Position numbers and translations under genes: made by a program
NCBI GenBank assembly: GCA_017521425.1
Contig: JAFXCQ010000032.1
Location: 1 to 64,000 of the forward strand
Length of the DNA: 64,000 nt
Direction of reading: 5' to 3'
From: Clostridia bacterium
GTDB lineage: Bacteria; Bacillota; Clostridia; Oscillospirales; Acutalibacteraceae
Notes under the pieces: model-generated
Database searches by the model: none
Seen by the model: only the letters and a program-made list of their open reading frames with translations
Told to the model about the DNA's origin: nothing
Part shown: positions 27,271-34,223 of the stretch, one piece after another
How the letters are laid out: each line of letters opens with the position of its first letter
Position numbering within the stretch: the stretch's first letter is position 1

Positions 27271-28419
27271 TTAAATTTCCGGAATTTCAATTGTAACTTC
27301 TCTGCCTAAATCAGATGAACGAGCAATGCCATCAATGATTGCCTGATTGTAAATAATCTGACTTGTAGGAACAGGTGAAGGAAGATTAAATTCAATAGCA
27401 TCAATGAATGAACGGATTTTCTTGTCGAAGTTGTCTTCGTCATTTGTGCATTCAGGAATAACTGTTTCAACACATTCACCAGCAATGTTGTGGTAAATTG
27501 TCATAGGTCCGCCGATTGAACCGTTCCAACATTCTGTAGAAGGAATGCGAAGACCACCTTCTGTACCCATAATGATTGTATCACCAGGAGTGTCGCAGTG
27601 CATAGCCCAAGCAATTCTGAAGTCGAGAACAATGTCGTTTTCAAGACGGATATATGCAGCAGCAAAGTCATCAACACCGAAAACCTCTGTGTATTCAGGT
27701 TTTTGGAGATATTCAGGCTTTTTGCCGAAAAGACCGGCTTTAAAGCCTGTAACTGTGAGTGGCTTTGGATAGCCGATTGCGTTAAGAACCATATCGAGAG
27801 AATAACAACCGATATCACCTAAAGCACCAAGACCAGCAGTATCTTCCTGAATGAAAGATGTACCAAAAGGTGTGGGAATACCCATTCTTCTACCGCCACC
27901 GGTCTGAATGTAATAAATTTTACCTAGAACACCGCTTTCGCAGATTTTCTTAACCATTTTCATATTCTCGTCAAAACGAGGTTGGAAACCGATTGAGAGA
28001 ATTTTACCGCTTTTCTTTTCTGCTTTGCAGATTTCAACTGCTTCTTCTAAAGTAACGCACATTGGTTTTTCAAGAAGAACGTGAACACCGTGCTCAAGTG
28101 CATAAATAGCACAAGGTGCGTGTTGCTTGTTATATGTACAAATTGAAACAGCATCAAGGTCTTTTTCGTTGTCGATAAGTTCTCTGTCGCTATTGTAATA
28201 TTTTGCACCCTCAACGCCGTATTGTTTAGCGAATGCTTCTGCTTTACCTGGAACAATATCAGCTAAAGCAACAATTTCAACGTCCTCACATTTCATGTAG
28301 CTTTTTGCGTGTGCTTCAGCAATCCAACCACAACCGATAATGCCGACTTTGATTTTTTTGCCTGTGTAAACTCTTTCTTCTGTTTGCTTTTCTTTGAAAG
28401 CATCTAAAATACTTGCCAT
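27271..28419 (-). CDS. Gfo/Idh/MocA-family oxidoreductase (third)
   Basis: The 382-residue protein carries KVGIIGCGWIAEAHAKSYM (Rossmann loop, from about 22), LEKPMCVT with the catalytic lysine, SIGFQPRF, and GLGALGDIGCYSLDMVLNA, where the usual D-x-G-x-H pattern has Cys-Tyr in place of the His. A leading 20 residues (ASILDAFKEKQTEERVYTG) is a family variation. AGGAGG precedes the ATG. It stands alone, facing the LCP group across a terminator. Confidence 0.9.
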   Translation of the reverse strand: MASILDAFKEKQTEERVYTGKKIKVGIIGCGWIAEAHAKSYMKCEDVEIVALADIVPGKAEAFAKQYGVEGAKYYNSDRELIDNEKDLDAVSICTYNKQHAPCAIYALEHGVHVLLEKPMCVTLEEAVEICKAEKKSGKILSIGFQPRFDENMKMVKKICESGVLGKIYYIQTGGGRRMGIPTPFGTSFIQEDTAGLGALGDIGCYSLDMVLNAIGYPKPLTVTGFKAGLFGKKPEYLQKPEYTEVFGVDDFAAAYIRLENDIVLDFRIAWAMHCDTPGDTIIMGTEGGLRIPSTECWNGSIGGPMTIYHNIAGECVETVIPECTNDEDNFDKKIRSFIDAIEFNLPSPVPTSQIIYNQAIIDGIARSSDLGREVTIEIPEI

Positions 28420-28700
28420 AAATTTCCTCCTGTATCTGTAAGTACAGATATTAAATTAACATAATAAGATTACCACAGAAAGCAAATTCTTTCAATAGAA
28501 AAATGTGTTTTTGAATAGTGGTAAAATGCACAAATACACACTATATATTGTGTGATATTTAACTAAAAGTGAATTTTACGTGAAAAAATGGTGCAAAAAA
28601 AGTGTATTGTTAATAATTTGTTCACATTTTCGCAACAAATTAGTAGTAACCAATGGTTACTATATAGTTGCCAATACGAGTACGCAAGAGGTAACACTCT
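28420..28700. other. Intergenic stretch with no confident gene
   Basis: AT-rich spacer between the divergent oxidoreductase and GH110-like genes. It holds small dyads (TAACCAATGGTTA at about 28656-28670). A 62-codon open frame covers it (28580-28768) but has no ribosome site or family match and runs through the terminator that follows, so I do not call it. Confidence 0.5.
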
Positions 28701-28707
28701 TCTATTC

Positions 28708-28745
28708 AAGAAAAACCCGTCGCAATGTGCGACGGGTTTTTCTTT
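28708..28745. terminator. Orphan terminator, possible end of a small RNA or leader
   Basis: AAAAACCCGTCGC-AATGT-GCGACGGGTTTTT, a 13 bp stem with T-tracts on both strands. No coding gene ends here: the oxidoreductase at its left reads away and the GH110-like gene at its right starts about 160 bases later. It may end an unannotated small RNA or attenuate a leader. Confidence 0.8.
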
Positions 28746-28904
28746 TGTGTAAATACACTCACTTTTGAAAATTTAATTTAATTTTAATCTTTTATATATT
28801 GCAATTTATAATGTTTTATTATATTATTTATAGGCAATTGAAATTAAAATTTATTCATATAATAATATAGATGTATATAACAAAAAATACAGTAGGTGAA
28901 AATT

Positions 28905-30554
28905 TTGGTAATTTATCCGGATTCTTTCAGCATAAAGCCGGACTCTGAAGTTACGGTTGCTTTTAGTAACCTTTTAAATACAGCCTCTGAAAACGCAAAA
29001 CCTAAAAGCCTTTTGTTAGAAAAAGGTAATTATGTGTTTTTGAGCAAATATGCAAATGAACGAGAGCTTTACATTTCAAATACTATTGGAGATAAGGAGT
29101 ATTCTGAAACAGATAAAAAGCATACTCATAAAATTGCACTTGATTTAAAAGGTATAAACGATTTAGAAATAGATTTTAATAATTCAACATTTATTTTTGA
29201 CGGTATTATGACAAATATCGTTATTGAAAACTGTGTTAATGTTACACTTAAAAATCTTAACATTGAAACAGTACAACCTAATGTTCACAAGATAACTATA
29301 ATGCAGACGTCACCATTTTATGTTACATTTAAAATTGATGAGTCAAGCAATTACAAAGAAGAAGATGGCGAATATTTCTGGTATGGAACAGATTATAAAT
29401 TAGGCTTTACAGAGCTTAAAAATTCCGGTAGCTGGACTCCGACCGCAAAGGCTTCAAACTATAATCACGTAAAAAGAAATGGTTCGCATCCGTTTTTTGG
29501 TGTTTCTACAATAAAAGAAGTTTCTCCGAGAGTGTTTAAAGCGAGGTATTTAATACCAAAGGATTTTGAAGCTGGGCAGGTTTTTTATGTATTCCCGAAA
29601 GCAAGAAAAAATGTTGGTATTTTAGTTGATGGTAGTAAAAATATTAAACTCGAAAATATAACACAACGCTTTAATTATTCTTTGGGGTTAGTCGCACAGA
29701 ATTCTGAAGATATAACACTTGAAAATTCAGACTTTTCTCCGCGCGAAGCCGCAGAAGTTGATTTTTCATCACTTGCAGATTTCGTTGTATGTTCAATGTG
29801 TCGAGGTAATGTGAAAATTAAGAATTGCAATTTTAGTTCATCGGGTGATGACGGTTGCAACATTCACGGTATCTTCTTTAAGGTGGTTGACAGTACGGAT
29901 GATACAATTGTAGTCCGCTATGGTCATAGAAGAACTTTTGGTTTTAATCCGTTAAGGGTAAACGATACAATTACATTTATTGACCCGAAAACTCTTACAG
30001 AGCACGGAAAAGCAAAAATTCTACAATCTGAAATGCTCGACAGATACCATATAAAATTAAAGCTTTCAACAAGAAATAATCCTGTGGGCGCAGTAATAGA
30101 AGATATAACTGCGTGTCCTGATGTTGAATTTTGTGAAAATACACTTAATAGAGTTGCTTCAAGAGGTTTGCTTGTTACAACCCGCGGTAAAGTTTTGATT
30201 GAAAATAATAAATTTTTAAATACAGGTAAAAGTGGTATTTATGTTTCTGATGATGCTCTTACCTGGTTTGAAAGCGGTGCTGTAAAATCTATGATGATAA
30301 GAGGCAACGCGTTTATGAATTGCGAAGAAAGTGCAATTCTTATAGCACCTGAAAACAGACGATTTGTAGGTTTTGTTCACGAGAATATTTATATTGAAAA
30401 TAATCTTTTTATGTTAAATTCAATTCCTGCACTCAATGTGAGTTCAACAAAAAATATTCTTATGAAAGCAAATGTATATAAAGGTAAACCGTCTTTTGGT
30501 AAATACATTATTGCAAAAAATGTAGAAGGTGTAACTTACGATATACCTAACTAA
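28905..30554 (+). CDS. GH110-like right-handed beta-helix protein (alpha-galactosidase-type)
   Basis: GH110 enzymes cleave alpha-1,3-linked galactose by an inverting mechanism. ADFVVCSMCRGNVKIKNCNF and GDDGCNIHG (about residues 288-322) match the GH110 segment that usually reads H-F-x-x-C-R-G ... D-D-A-x-N-x-H-G. The rest is parallel beta-helix with N-rich turns (IENCVNVTLKNLNIET, IENNKFLNTGKSGIYVSDD). No signal peptide is present, so it would act in the cytosol. AGGTGA lies 5 bases before TTG 28905; GTG 28896 in frame is a possible start without a ribosome site. The family call is moderate, since the match is by motif. Confidence 0.75.
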   Translation: MVIYPDSFSIKPDSEVTVAFSNLLNTASENAKPKSLLLEKGNYVFLSKYANERELYISNTIGDKEYSETDKKHTHKIALDLKGINDLEIDFNNSTFIFDGIMTNIVIENCVNVTLKNLNIETVQPNVHKITIMQTSPFYVTFKIDESSNYKEEDGEYFWYGTDYKLGFTELKNSGSWTPTAKASNYNHVKRNGSHPFFGVSTIKEVSPRVFKARYLIPKDFEAGQVFYVFPKARKNVGILVDGSKNIKLENITQRFNYSLGLVAQNSEDITLENSDFSPREAAEVDFSSLADFVVCSMCRGNVKIKNCNFSSSGDDGCNIHGIFFKVVDSTDDTIVVRYGHRRTFGFNPLRVNDTITFIDPKTLTEHGKAKILQSEMLDRYHIKLKLSTRNNPVGAVIEDITACPDVEFCENTLNRVASRGLLVTTRGKVLIENNKFLNTGKSGIYVSDDALTWFESGAVKSMMIRGNAFMNCEESAILIAPENRRFVGFVHENIYIENNLFMLNSIPALNVSSTKNILMKANVYKGKPSFGKYIIAKNVEGVTYDIPN

Positions 30555-30556
30555 AA

Positions 30557-30592
30557 CAAAATCGGCAGACTGTAAAAATCTGCCGATTTTAT
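30557..30592. terminator. Terminator after the GH110-like gene
   Basis: AAAATCGGCAGA and TCTGCCGATTTT form a 12 bp stem. It lies between the GH110-like gene and the convergent DUF1540 gene and can serve both. Confidence 0.88.
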
Positions 30593-30607
30593 TGTTTGTT
30601 GATTTAC

Positions 30608-30769
30608 TTATTTTACTTCAAATGATTGACAGCAAGTGTTGTCACTTGTTTTTGCACAAGAACTGCAAGCAGTTACTTCAATAGCATTTTTTGTGCAGTA
30701 GTTAGCACTTTGTGCGTGGTATTTGCAAGTATCAACTGTGCAACCGATAGAATTGTTTTTCTGTTCCAT
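30608..30769 (-). CDS. DUF1540 small cysteine-rich protein
   Basis: This 53-residue gene is easily missed. The ATG (complement of 30767-30769) has an ideal AAGGAGG 9 bases upstream. The protein MEQKNNSIGCTVDTC continues with KYHAQSANYC, ACSSCAK and a CCQSFEV end, matching the DUF1540 pattern of spaced cysteines, probably a metal-binding fold. Its role is unknown; the family is common in Clostridia. It ends against the terminator shared with the GH110-like gene. Confidence 0.88.
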   Translation of the reverse strand: MEQKNNSIGCTVDTCKYHAQSANYCTKNAIEVTACSSCAKTSDNTCCQSFEVK

Positions 30770-30862
30770 AAAAAGTTACCTCCTTAATTTTTAGAGTGTT
30801 TAACACTCTTACAAGTTTATTATGTACAGAAAATATAAGAATAAACGAAAGGTTTTTTATTT

Positions 30863-31363
30863 ATGAAAAAAGAAGATGTTATATTAACCTGTTATTCACT
30901 TTTAAGAAAAGAAACACCTTTAAGTTACGATTGTGGCAAAATCTGTAATGGCAAATGCTGTAAAGGTGACGAAAATACAGGAATGATTCTTTTTCCTGGT
31001 GAAGAAGAATTTTTAGATGAAAATATTAAAATAAAAGAAACTCAAAGCGGTGTTAAAATAGCAGTTTGTAATGGTAACTGTGACAGAAACAAAAGACCAT
31101 TGTCTTGCAGAATTTATCCGTTGTTTCCGCTTATGTCAGAAAATGGAAAAGTTAAAACTATTATAGATATAAGAGCAGATTGTCCTTTGAAAAATGGTGA
31201 TTATAAATTCAATAGGACATTTATAAGAAAAGTAAAAAGGGTAGGTAAATACTTATTATTAAATGAAGAAACCAAAAGATTTTATACGGAATTATCAGAT
31301 GAAATAAATGAACAGATTGAGCTTTTAGAAAAACTTCAAAAAAATTTTCTAAAAAACTGTTGA
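30863..31363 (+). CDS. Cysteine-cluster protein (YkgJ/UPF0153-like)
   Basis: The 166-residue protein has a cysteine arrangement like the YkgJ/UPF0153 family, thought to bind iron or zinc: CGKICNGKCCKG (about 24-35), CNGNC (73-77), RPLSCRIYPLFP and RADCP. No signal peptide is seen. The family's function is not established. It is upstream of the Fur-family regulator; its TGA lies within the -35 box of that promoter. The call rests on the cysteine pattern only. Confidence 0.72.
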   Translation: MKKEDVILTCYSLLRKETPLSYDCGKICNGKCCKGDENTGMILFPGEEEFLDENIKIKETQSGVKIAVCNGNCDRNKRPLSCRIYPLFPLMSENGKVKTIIDIRADCPLKNGDYKFNRTFIRKVKRVGKYLLLNEETKRFYTELSDEINEQIELLEKLQKNFLKNC

Positions 31364-31388
31364 CAAATTTTAAAAAATAGTTTATAGT
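31360..31388 (+). promoter_or_regulatory. Promoter of the fur-like/rubrerythrin genes
   Basis: TTGACA (31360-31365), 17-base spacer, TATAGT (31383-31388). The stop codon of the preceding gene overlaps the -35 box. Confidence 0.75.
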
Positions 31389-31394
31389 AATAAC

Positions 31395-31407
31395 AGTAAT
31401 CATTACT
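31395..31407 (+). promoter_or_regulatory. Putative Fur/PerR-type operator
   Basis: AGTAAT-C-ATTACT is a perfect 6-1-6 inverted repeat just after the -10 box. Its shape resembles the 7-1-7 Per box (TTATAATNATTATAA), which suggests self-repression by the regulator it precedes. This is inference by position and shape. Confidence 0.5.
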
Positions 31408-31432
31408 ACTTATAAAAAGCGGGGGTGAGTGA

Positions 31433-31801
31433 ATGAGAAAATCAAGGCAAAGAGATGCAATTCTTGATTATATTAAATGTTCAACTGAACATCCTACTGC
31501 CGATATGGTATATGAGTCAGTAAAACAGTCAATACCAAATATAAGTCTTGGTACAGTTTACAGAAACTTAAATCAATTAGTAGATGAAGGTTTTATTACG
31601 GTGGTTGAAACGAGTGATAAAAAAGTTCACTATGAAGGTAACTTAAACGAACACATTCACTTGCTTTGTAAAGAATGTTGTAATATTACCGATGTATTTA
31701 GAAAAACCGAAGTTCCTGATGTATATGAAGAAACAGGTTTTAAAATACAGTCACAAAAAACAGTTTATTATGGCATTTGTAAAAAATGCTTAAATACATA
31801 G
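31433..31801 (+). CDS. Fur-family transcriptional regulator (PerR-like)
   Basis: Fur-family proteins use a metal ion to control repression. The 122-residue protein has a winged helix (TADMVYESVKQ, SLGTVYRNLNQLVDEGFI, residues 20-57), a histidine-rich metal region (NEHIHLLCKEC, about 70-82) and a second CKKC at the C-terminus, so the structural Cys4 zinc site is complete. The next gene, reverse rubrerythrin, suggests peroxide sensing as in clostridial PerR. GGGGGTGAG lies upstream. Regulator identity (PerR versus Fur) is inferred from context. Confidence 0.88.
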   Translation: MRKSRQRDAILDYIKCSTEHPTADMVYESVKQSIPNISLGTVYRNLNQLVDEGFITVVETSDKKVHYEGNLNEHIHLLCKECCNITDVFRKTEVPDVYEETGFKIQSQKTVYYGICKKCLNT

Positions 31802-31845
31802 GTGAAAACCTATAATATATTATTTACATGAAGGAGTTTTTGATT

Positions 31846-32391
31846 ATGAAAAAATGGAAATGTTTAGTTTGCGGTCAGATTGTTGAAAGTGAAACAGCAC
31901 CAGAGGCTTGCCCACTTTGCAAAGCACCAGCAGAAAAATTCGTAGAAGTAAAAGATGAAGAAATGACTTGGGCTGCAGAGCACGTTTTAGGCGTTGCTAA
32001 AGGCGTAAGTGAAGAAATTCTTGAAGGTCTTCGTGCAAACTTCAATGGCGAATGCACAGAAGTTGGTATGTACCTTGCAATGGCAAGAGTTGCTCACAGA
32101 GAAGGCTACCCTGAAATCGGTCTTTACTGGGAAAAAGCTGCTTACGAAGAAGCAGAACATGCAGCAAAATTTGCTGAACTCTTAGGTGAACTCGTTACAG
32201 ATTCAACAAAGAAAAATCTCGAAATGAGAGTTGAAGCAGAAAACGGTGCAACTCTTGGTAAATTCGAACTTGCTAAAATGGCTAAAGAACAAAATCTTGA
32301 CGCTATCCATGACACAGTTCACGAAATGGCTCGTGACGAAGCAAGACACGGTAAAGCATTCGAAGGTCTCTTAAAGAGATATTTTGGATAA
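31846..32391 (+). CDS. Reverse rubrerythrin (NADH peroxidase component)
   Basis: Reverse rubrerythrins reduce hydrogen peroxide in anaerobes, taking electrons through an N-terminal rubredoxin domain. Here the rubredoxin part is first ([12 protein letters not shown] ... CPLCKAP, residues 3-27) and the ferritin-like four-helix diiron part follows ([36 protein letters not shown] with Glu and His ligands). This order is the opposite of classic rubrerythrin. ATG 31846 is preceded by AAGGAG; an upstream in-frame ATG at 31828 is less likely. It lies 45 bases after the Fur-like gene and ends in a terminator. Confidence 0.93.
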   Translation: MKKWKCLVCGQIVESETAPEACPLCKAPAEKFVEVKDEEMTWAAEHVLGVAKGVSEEILEGLRANFNGECTEVGMYLAMARVAHREGYPEIGLYWEKAAYEEAEHAAKFAELLGELVTDSTKKNLEMRVEAENGATLGKFELAKMAKEQNLDAIHDTVHEMARDEARHGKAFEGLLKRYFG

Positions 32392-32416
32392 TAAATTAAA
32401 TTTTCGTTAGCAATTT

Positions 32417-32448
32417 AAAAGCCGATAGGTGTTCCTATCGGCTTTTTT
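32417..32448. terminator. Terminator after reverse rubrerythrin
   Basis: AAAAGCCGATAGG-TGTT-CCTATCGGCTTTTTT, 12-13 bp stem with a T-run. Confidence 0.92.
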
Positions 32449-32469
32449 AGGAAGAAGGAGTGGAAAAAT

Positions 32470-32970
32470 ATGGATAATACTGCATTATTTAATTTATCTT
32501 ATGGAGTTTATGTTATTACAACATGGGGTGAGGGTAGAGCAACCGGTTGCACAGCTAACTCTGCTATGCAGATAACTTCAACCCCTGCAACAATTGCTGT
32601 TTCAATAAATCACGATAACTATACAAATAAATGTATTAAAGATACCGGCATTTTTGCAGTGAATATTTTAGGGGAGAATGTTGACCCTGTTATAATAGGT
32701 TCTTTCGGTTTCAGAAGCGGTAAAGATGTTGATAAATTTGAAGGCATTGAACCACTCGTAAAGGAATTTACACCTGTGTTACCACAAGCAATTTCTTACA
32801 TAACCTGTAAAGTTATTAACACTATGGAAACAGATACCCATACAATCTTTTTAGGTCAGGTAACAGATGCGGGGAATCTTTCAAAAGATATCCCAATGAC
32901 ATATAGTTATTATCATAAGGTTGTAAAGGGTACTACACCCAAAAATGCACCGACATATAAAGGTGACTAA
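32470..32970 (+). CDS. Flavin reductase-like FMN-binding protein
   Basis: The 166-residue protein matches the split-barrel flavin reductase domain found alone or fused to rubredoxin: LSYGVYVITTWGEGRATGCT at the N-terminus, TPATIAVSINHDNYTNKCI and FAVNILGE (about 28-70), and HTIFLGQVTDAG. It probably binds FMN and passes electrons, and here it follows the oxygen-defence genes. GAAGGAGTGG precedes the ATG. It may be cotranscribed after readthrough of the terminator, or have its own start. Confidence 0.88.
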   Translation: MDNTALFNLSYGVYVITTWGEGRATGCTANSAMQITSTPATIAVSINHDNYTNKCIKDTGIFAVNILGENVDPVIIGSFGFRSGKDVDKFEGIEPLVKEFTPVLPQAISYITCKVINTMETDTHTIFLGQVTDAGNLSKDIPMTYSYYHKVVKGTTPKNAPTYKGD

Positions 32971-33018
32971 GTTTGCCTTGCGGCAAGTGAAGTTGTTTCA
33001 TAGTGAAGTTTTGTTTTC
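32971..33018. repeat. Mini-hairpin string, copy 1
   Basis: Directly after the TAA: TTGCC-TTGC-GGCAA (32973-32986), linker GTGAAGTT, then a weaker TTTCATAGTGAAGTTTTG continuation. The same TAAGTTTGCCTnnnGGCAA series lies inverted at 51501-51523, so it is a repeat family. Confidence 0.6.
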
Positions 33019-33044
33019 AAATTTATAAAAATTATCATTACCAC

Positions 33045-33073
33045 TTGCACATTTATATAAATAGTGTTAGAAT
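33045..33073 (+). promoter_or_regulatory. Promoter for the 33.1 kb gene
   Basis: TTGCAC (33045-33050), 17-base spacer, TAGAAT (33068-33073), 39 bases before the ATG. Confidence 0.5.
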
Positions 33074-33112
33074 ATTGTTAATTATTCAACATATTGTTCA
33101 GAGGTGTGAAAA

Positions 33113-33469
33113 ATGGCAAATAACAGAAAAGATTTAAGAACAGAACTTCGTACAATGCGTTTTGAATTCGATTTGTTGCAACGAATTCCTTGTAGCGAAG
33201 AAGAAAACAGAGCGTTCAAACGTTATGTTGAAGATGGTCAGGATTTACCGCAAGGTGTTTTCCGTTACAGAAATTCTGACGGTAAAAATTCTGATTCTGA
33301 ATTTTATACAGTTTATGAACCGGATTTAACCGAAAGAGAAATCAACGAATTTCTTACAATGAAGAAATTACAGATTTTAAAATCAATAAAAGGAGCAATT
33401 GCGTTATTCGGTTCTGTAATTTCAGGATTTCTTCTTGTATTTCTCGTGATTTTATTGATGGGAAGATAA
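33113..33469 (+). CDS. Tail-anchored small protein of unknown function
   Basis: I do not recognise this 118-residue protein. Its N-terminal 90 residues are charged and soluble (RKDLRTELRTMRFEFDLLQ, EPDLTEREINEF), and residues 94-116 are one hydrophobic helix (AIALFGSVISGFLLVFLVIL), giving a C-terminal membrane anchor. AGAGGTG precedes the ATG. It has its own promoter and is followed by repeat element E. Confidence 0.7.
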   Translation: MANNRKDLRTELRTMRFEFDLLQRIPCSEEENRAFKRYVEDGQDLPQGVFRYRNSDGKNSDSEFYTVYEPDLTEREINEFLTMKKLQILKSIKGAIALFGSVISGFLLVFLVILLMGR

Positions 33470-33481
33470 TAAATACAAATT

Positions 33482-33650
33482 ATAATTCGGAATTCGTAAA
33501 TGCGTAATTCGGAATTACAGAAACTGCGTTGACATTATAAAAATGCACAATTCACAATGCATAATTTAATAATGTCAAATGAAAAATTTACTCCCACTAT
33601 GGTAGGGGCAGACCTGTGGTCGCCCGCAGTAGTGGGAGCGTTTTTTTATA
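33482..33650. repeat. Palindromic intergenic element, copy E, with a two-stem hairpin
   Basis: AATTCGGAATT tandem arms (33487-33526) lead to CTGCGTTGACATTATAAAA, similar to the flanks in A and B. The hairpin is different: CTCCCACTA (33591-33599) pairs with TAGTGGGAG (33630-33638), and inside it GGGC-A-GACC-TGT-GGTC-GCCC (33606-33625) pairs again. A T-run follows (33641-33647), so it may also terminate transcription. The gap to 33782 holds only AT-rich sequence. Confidence 0.6.
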
Positions 33651-33782
33651 ATAATATACCAATCGAGTGTAATAAATTAAATTATCGCGAAGTCTTTCGG
33701 GATTTTTAATTTCTGTTTCCCTAAATATGAATAATCATCCTTTTCTTTGAGACAATAGTAAAAAAACGGAAAAGGTGATTTT

Positions 33783-34085
33783 ATGAGTATAGCTTTAAAT
33801 TTATATTACAAGGGCAAGAACGGTGCCGCAAAAATGTTTATGGAAGAAATGGAAAAAAGCGGTTTAGCAGACAAGATAAGGAATAAAGAGGATAACGAAA
33901 GTTACGAATATTTTTATTCAGTAAGAGATAAAGAAACGATTTTACTTGTTGACCGTTGGAAAAGTGGTGACGCTTTGCATTTTCACCATAATTCAGATGA
34001 TATGAAAAAAATAGCAGAACTTAAAGATAAATATGAACTCGAACTCAAAGTTGAGAGGTATGTTACTGAAGGAATTAGGAATTAG
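33783..34085 (+). CDS. Antibiotic biosynthesis monooxygenase (ABM) domain protein
   Basis: The 100-residue protein has the ABM ferredoxin-like fold pattern: an N-terminal strand (SIALNLYYKGKNG), a helix (AKMFMEEMEKSGL), YFYSVRDKETILLVDRWKS and HFHHNSDDMKKI. Such proteins include quinol monooxygenases and small stress proteins; its substrate is unknown. AAAAGGTGATTTT precedes the ATG. Its last residues (EGIRN) and its stop TAG are encoded by the left arm of repeat D, so the natural C-terminus may have been altered. Confidence 0.75.
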   Translation: MSIALNLYYKGKNGAAKMFMEEMEKSGLADKIRNKEDNESYEYFYSVRDKETILLVDRWKSGDALHFHHNSDDMKKIAELKDKYELELKVERYVTEGIRN

Positions 34086-34219
34086 GAACTAGGAATTAGG
34101 AAATAGGAAATAGAAAATTCTTATAAAAAATGCATTCTATCATTTGAAGTTTATTGTAAACTAAATATGATAGAATGCATATAGTTTATTCAATTCTAAT
34201 TCCTAGTTCCTAATTCCTA
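34074..34219. repeat. Nested palindromic intergenic element, copy D
   Basis: TAGGAATTAGGAACTAGG arms (34077-34110) are inverted at 34195-34219. The core hairpin is perfect for 14 bp (34130-34143 with 34167-34180) with inner AGTTTA/TAAACT (34148-34153, 34157-34162). It separates two convergent genes, and both of their stop codons (TAG) lie within its arms. Confidence 0.8.
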
Positions 34220-34223
34220 GTCA

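Noticed and set aside
28580-28768. 62-codon open frame between the third oxidoreductase and the GH110-like gene
   Set aside because: It begins without a ribosome site, has no family pattern and runs through a strong terminator.
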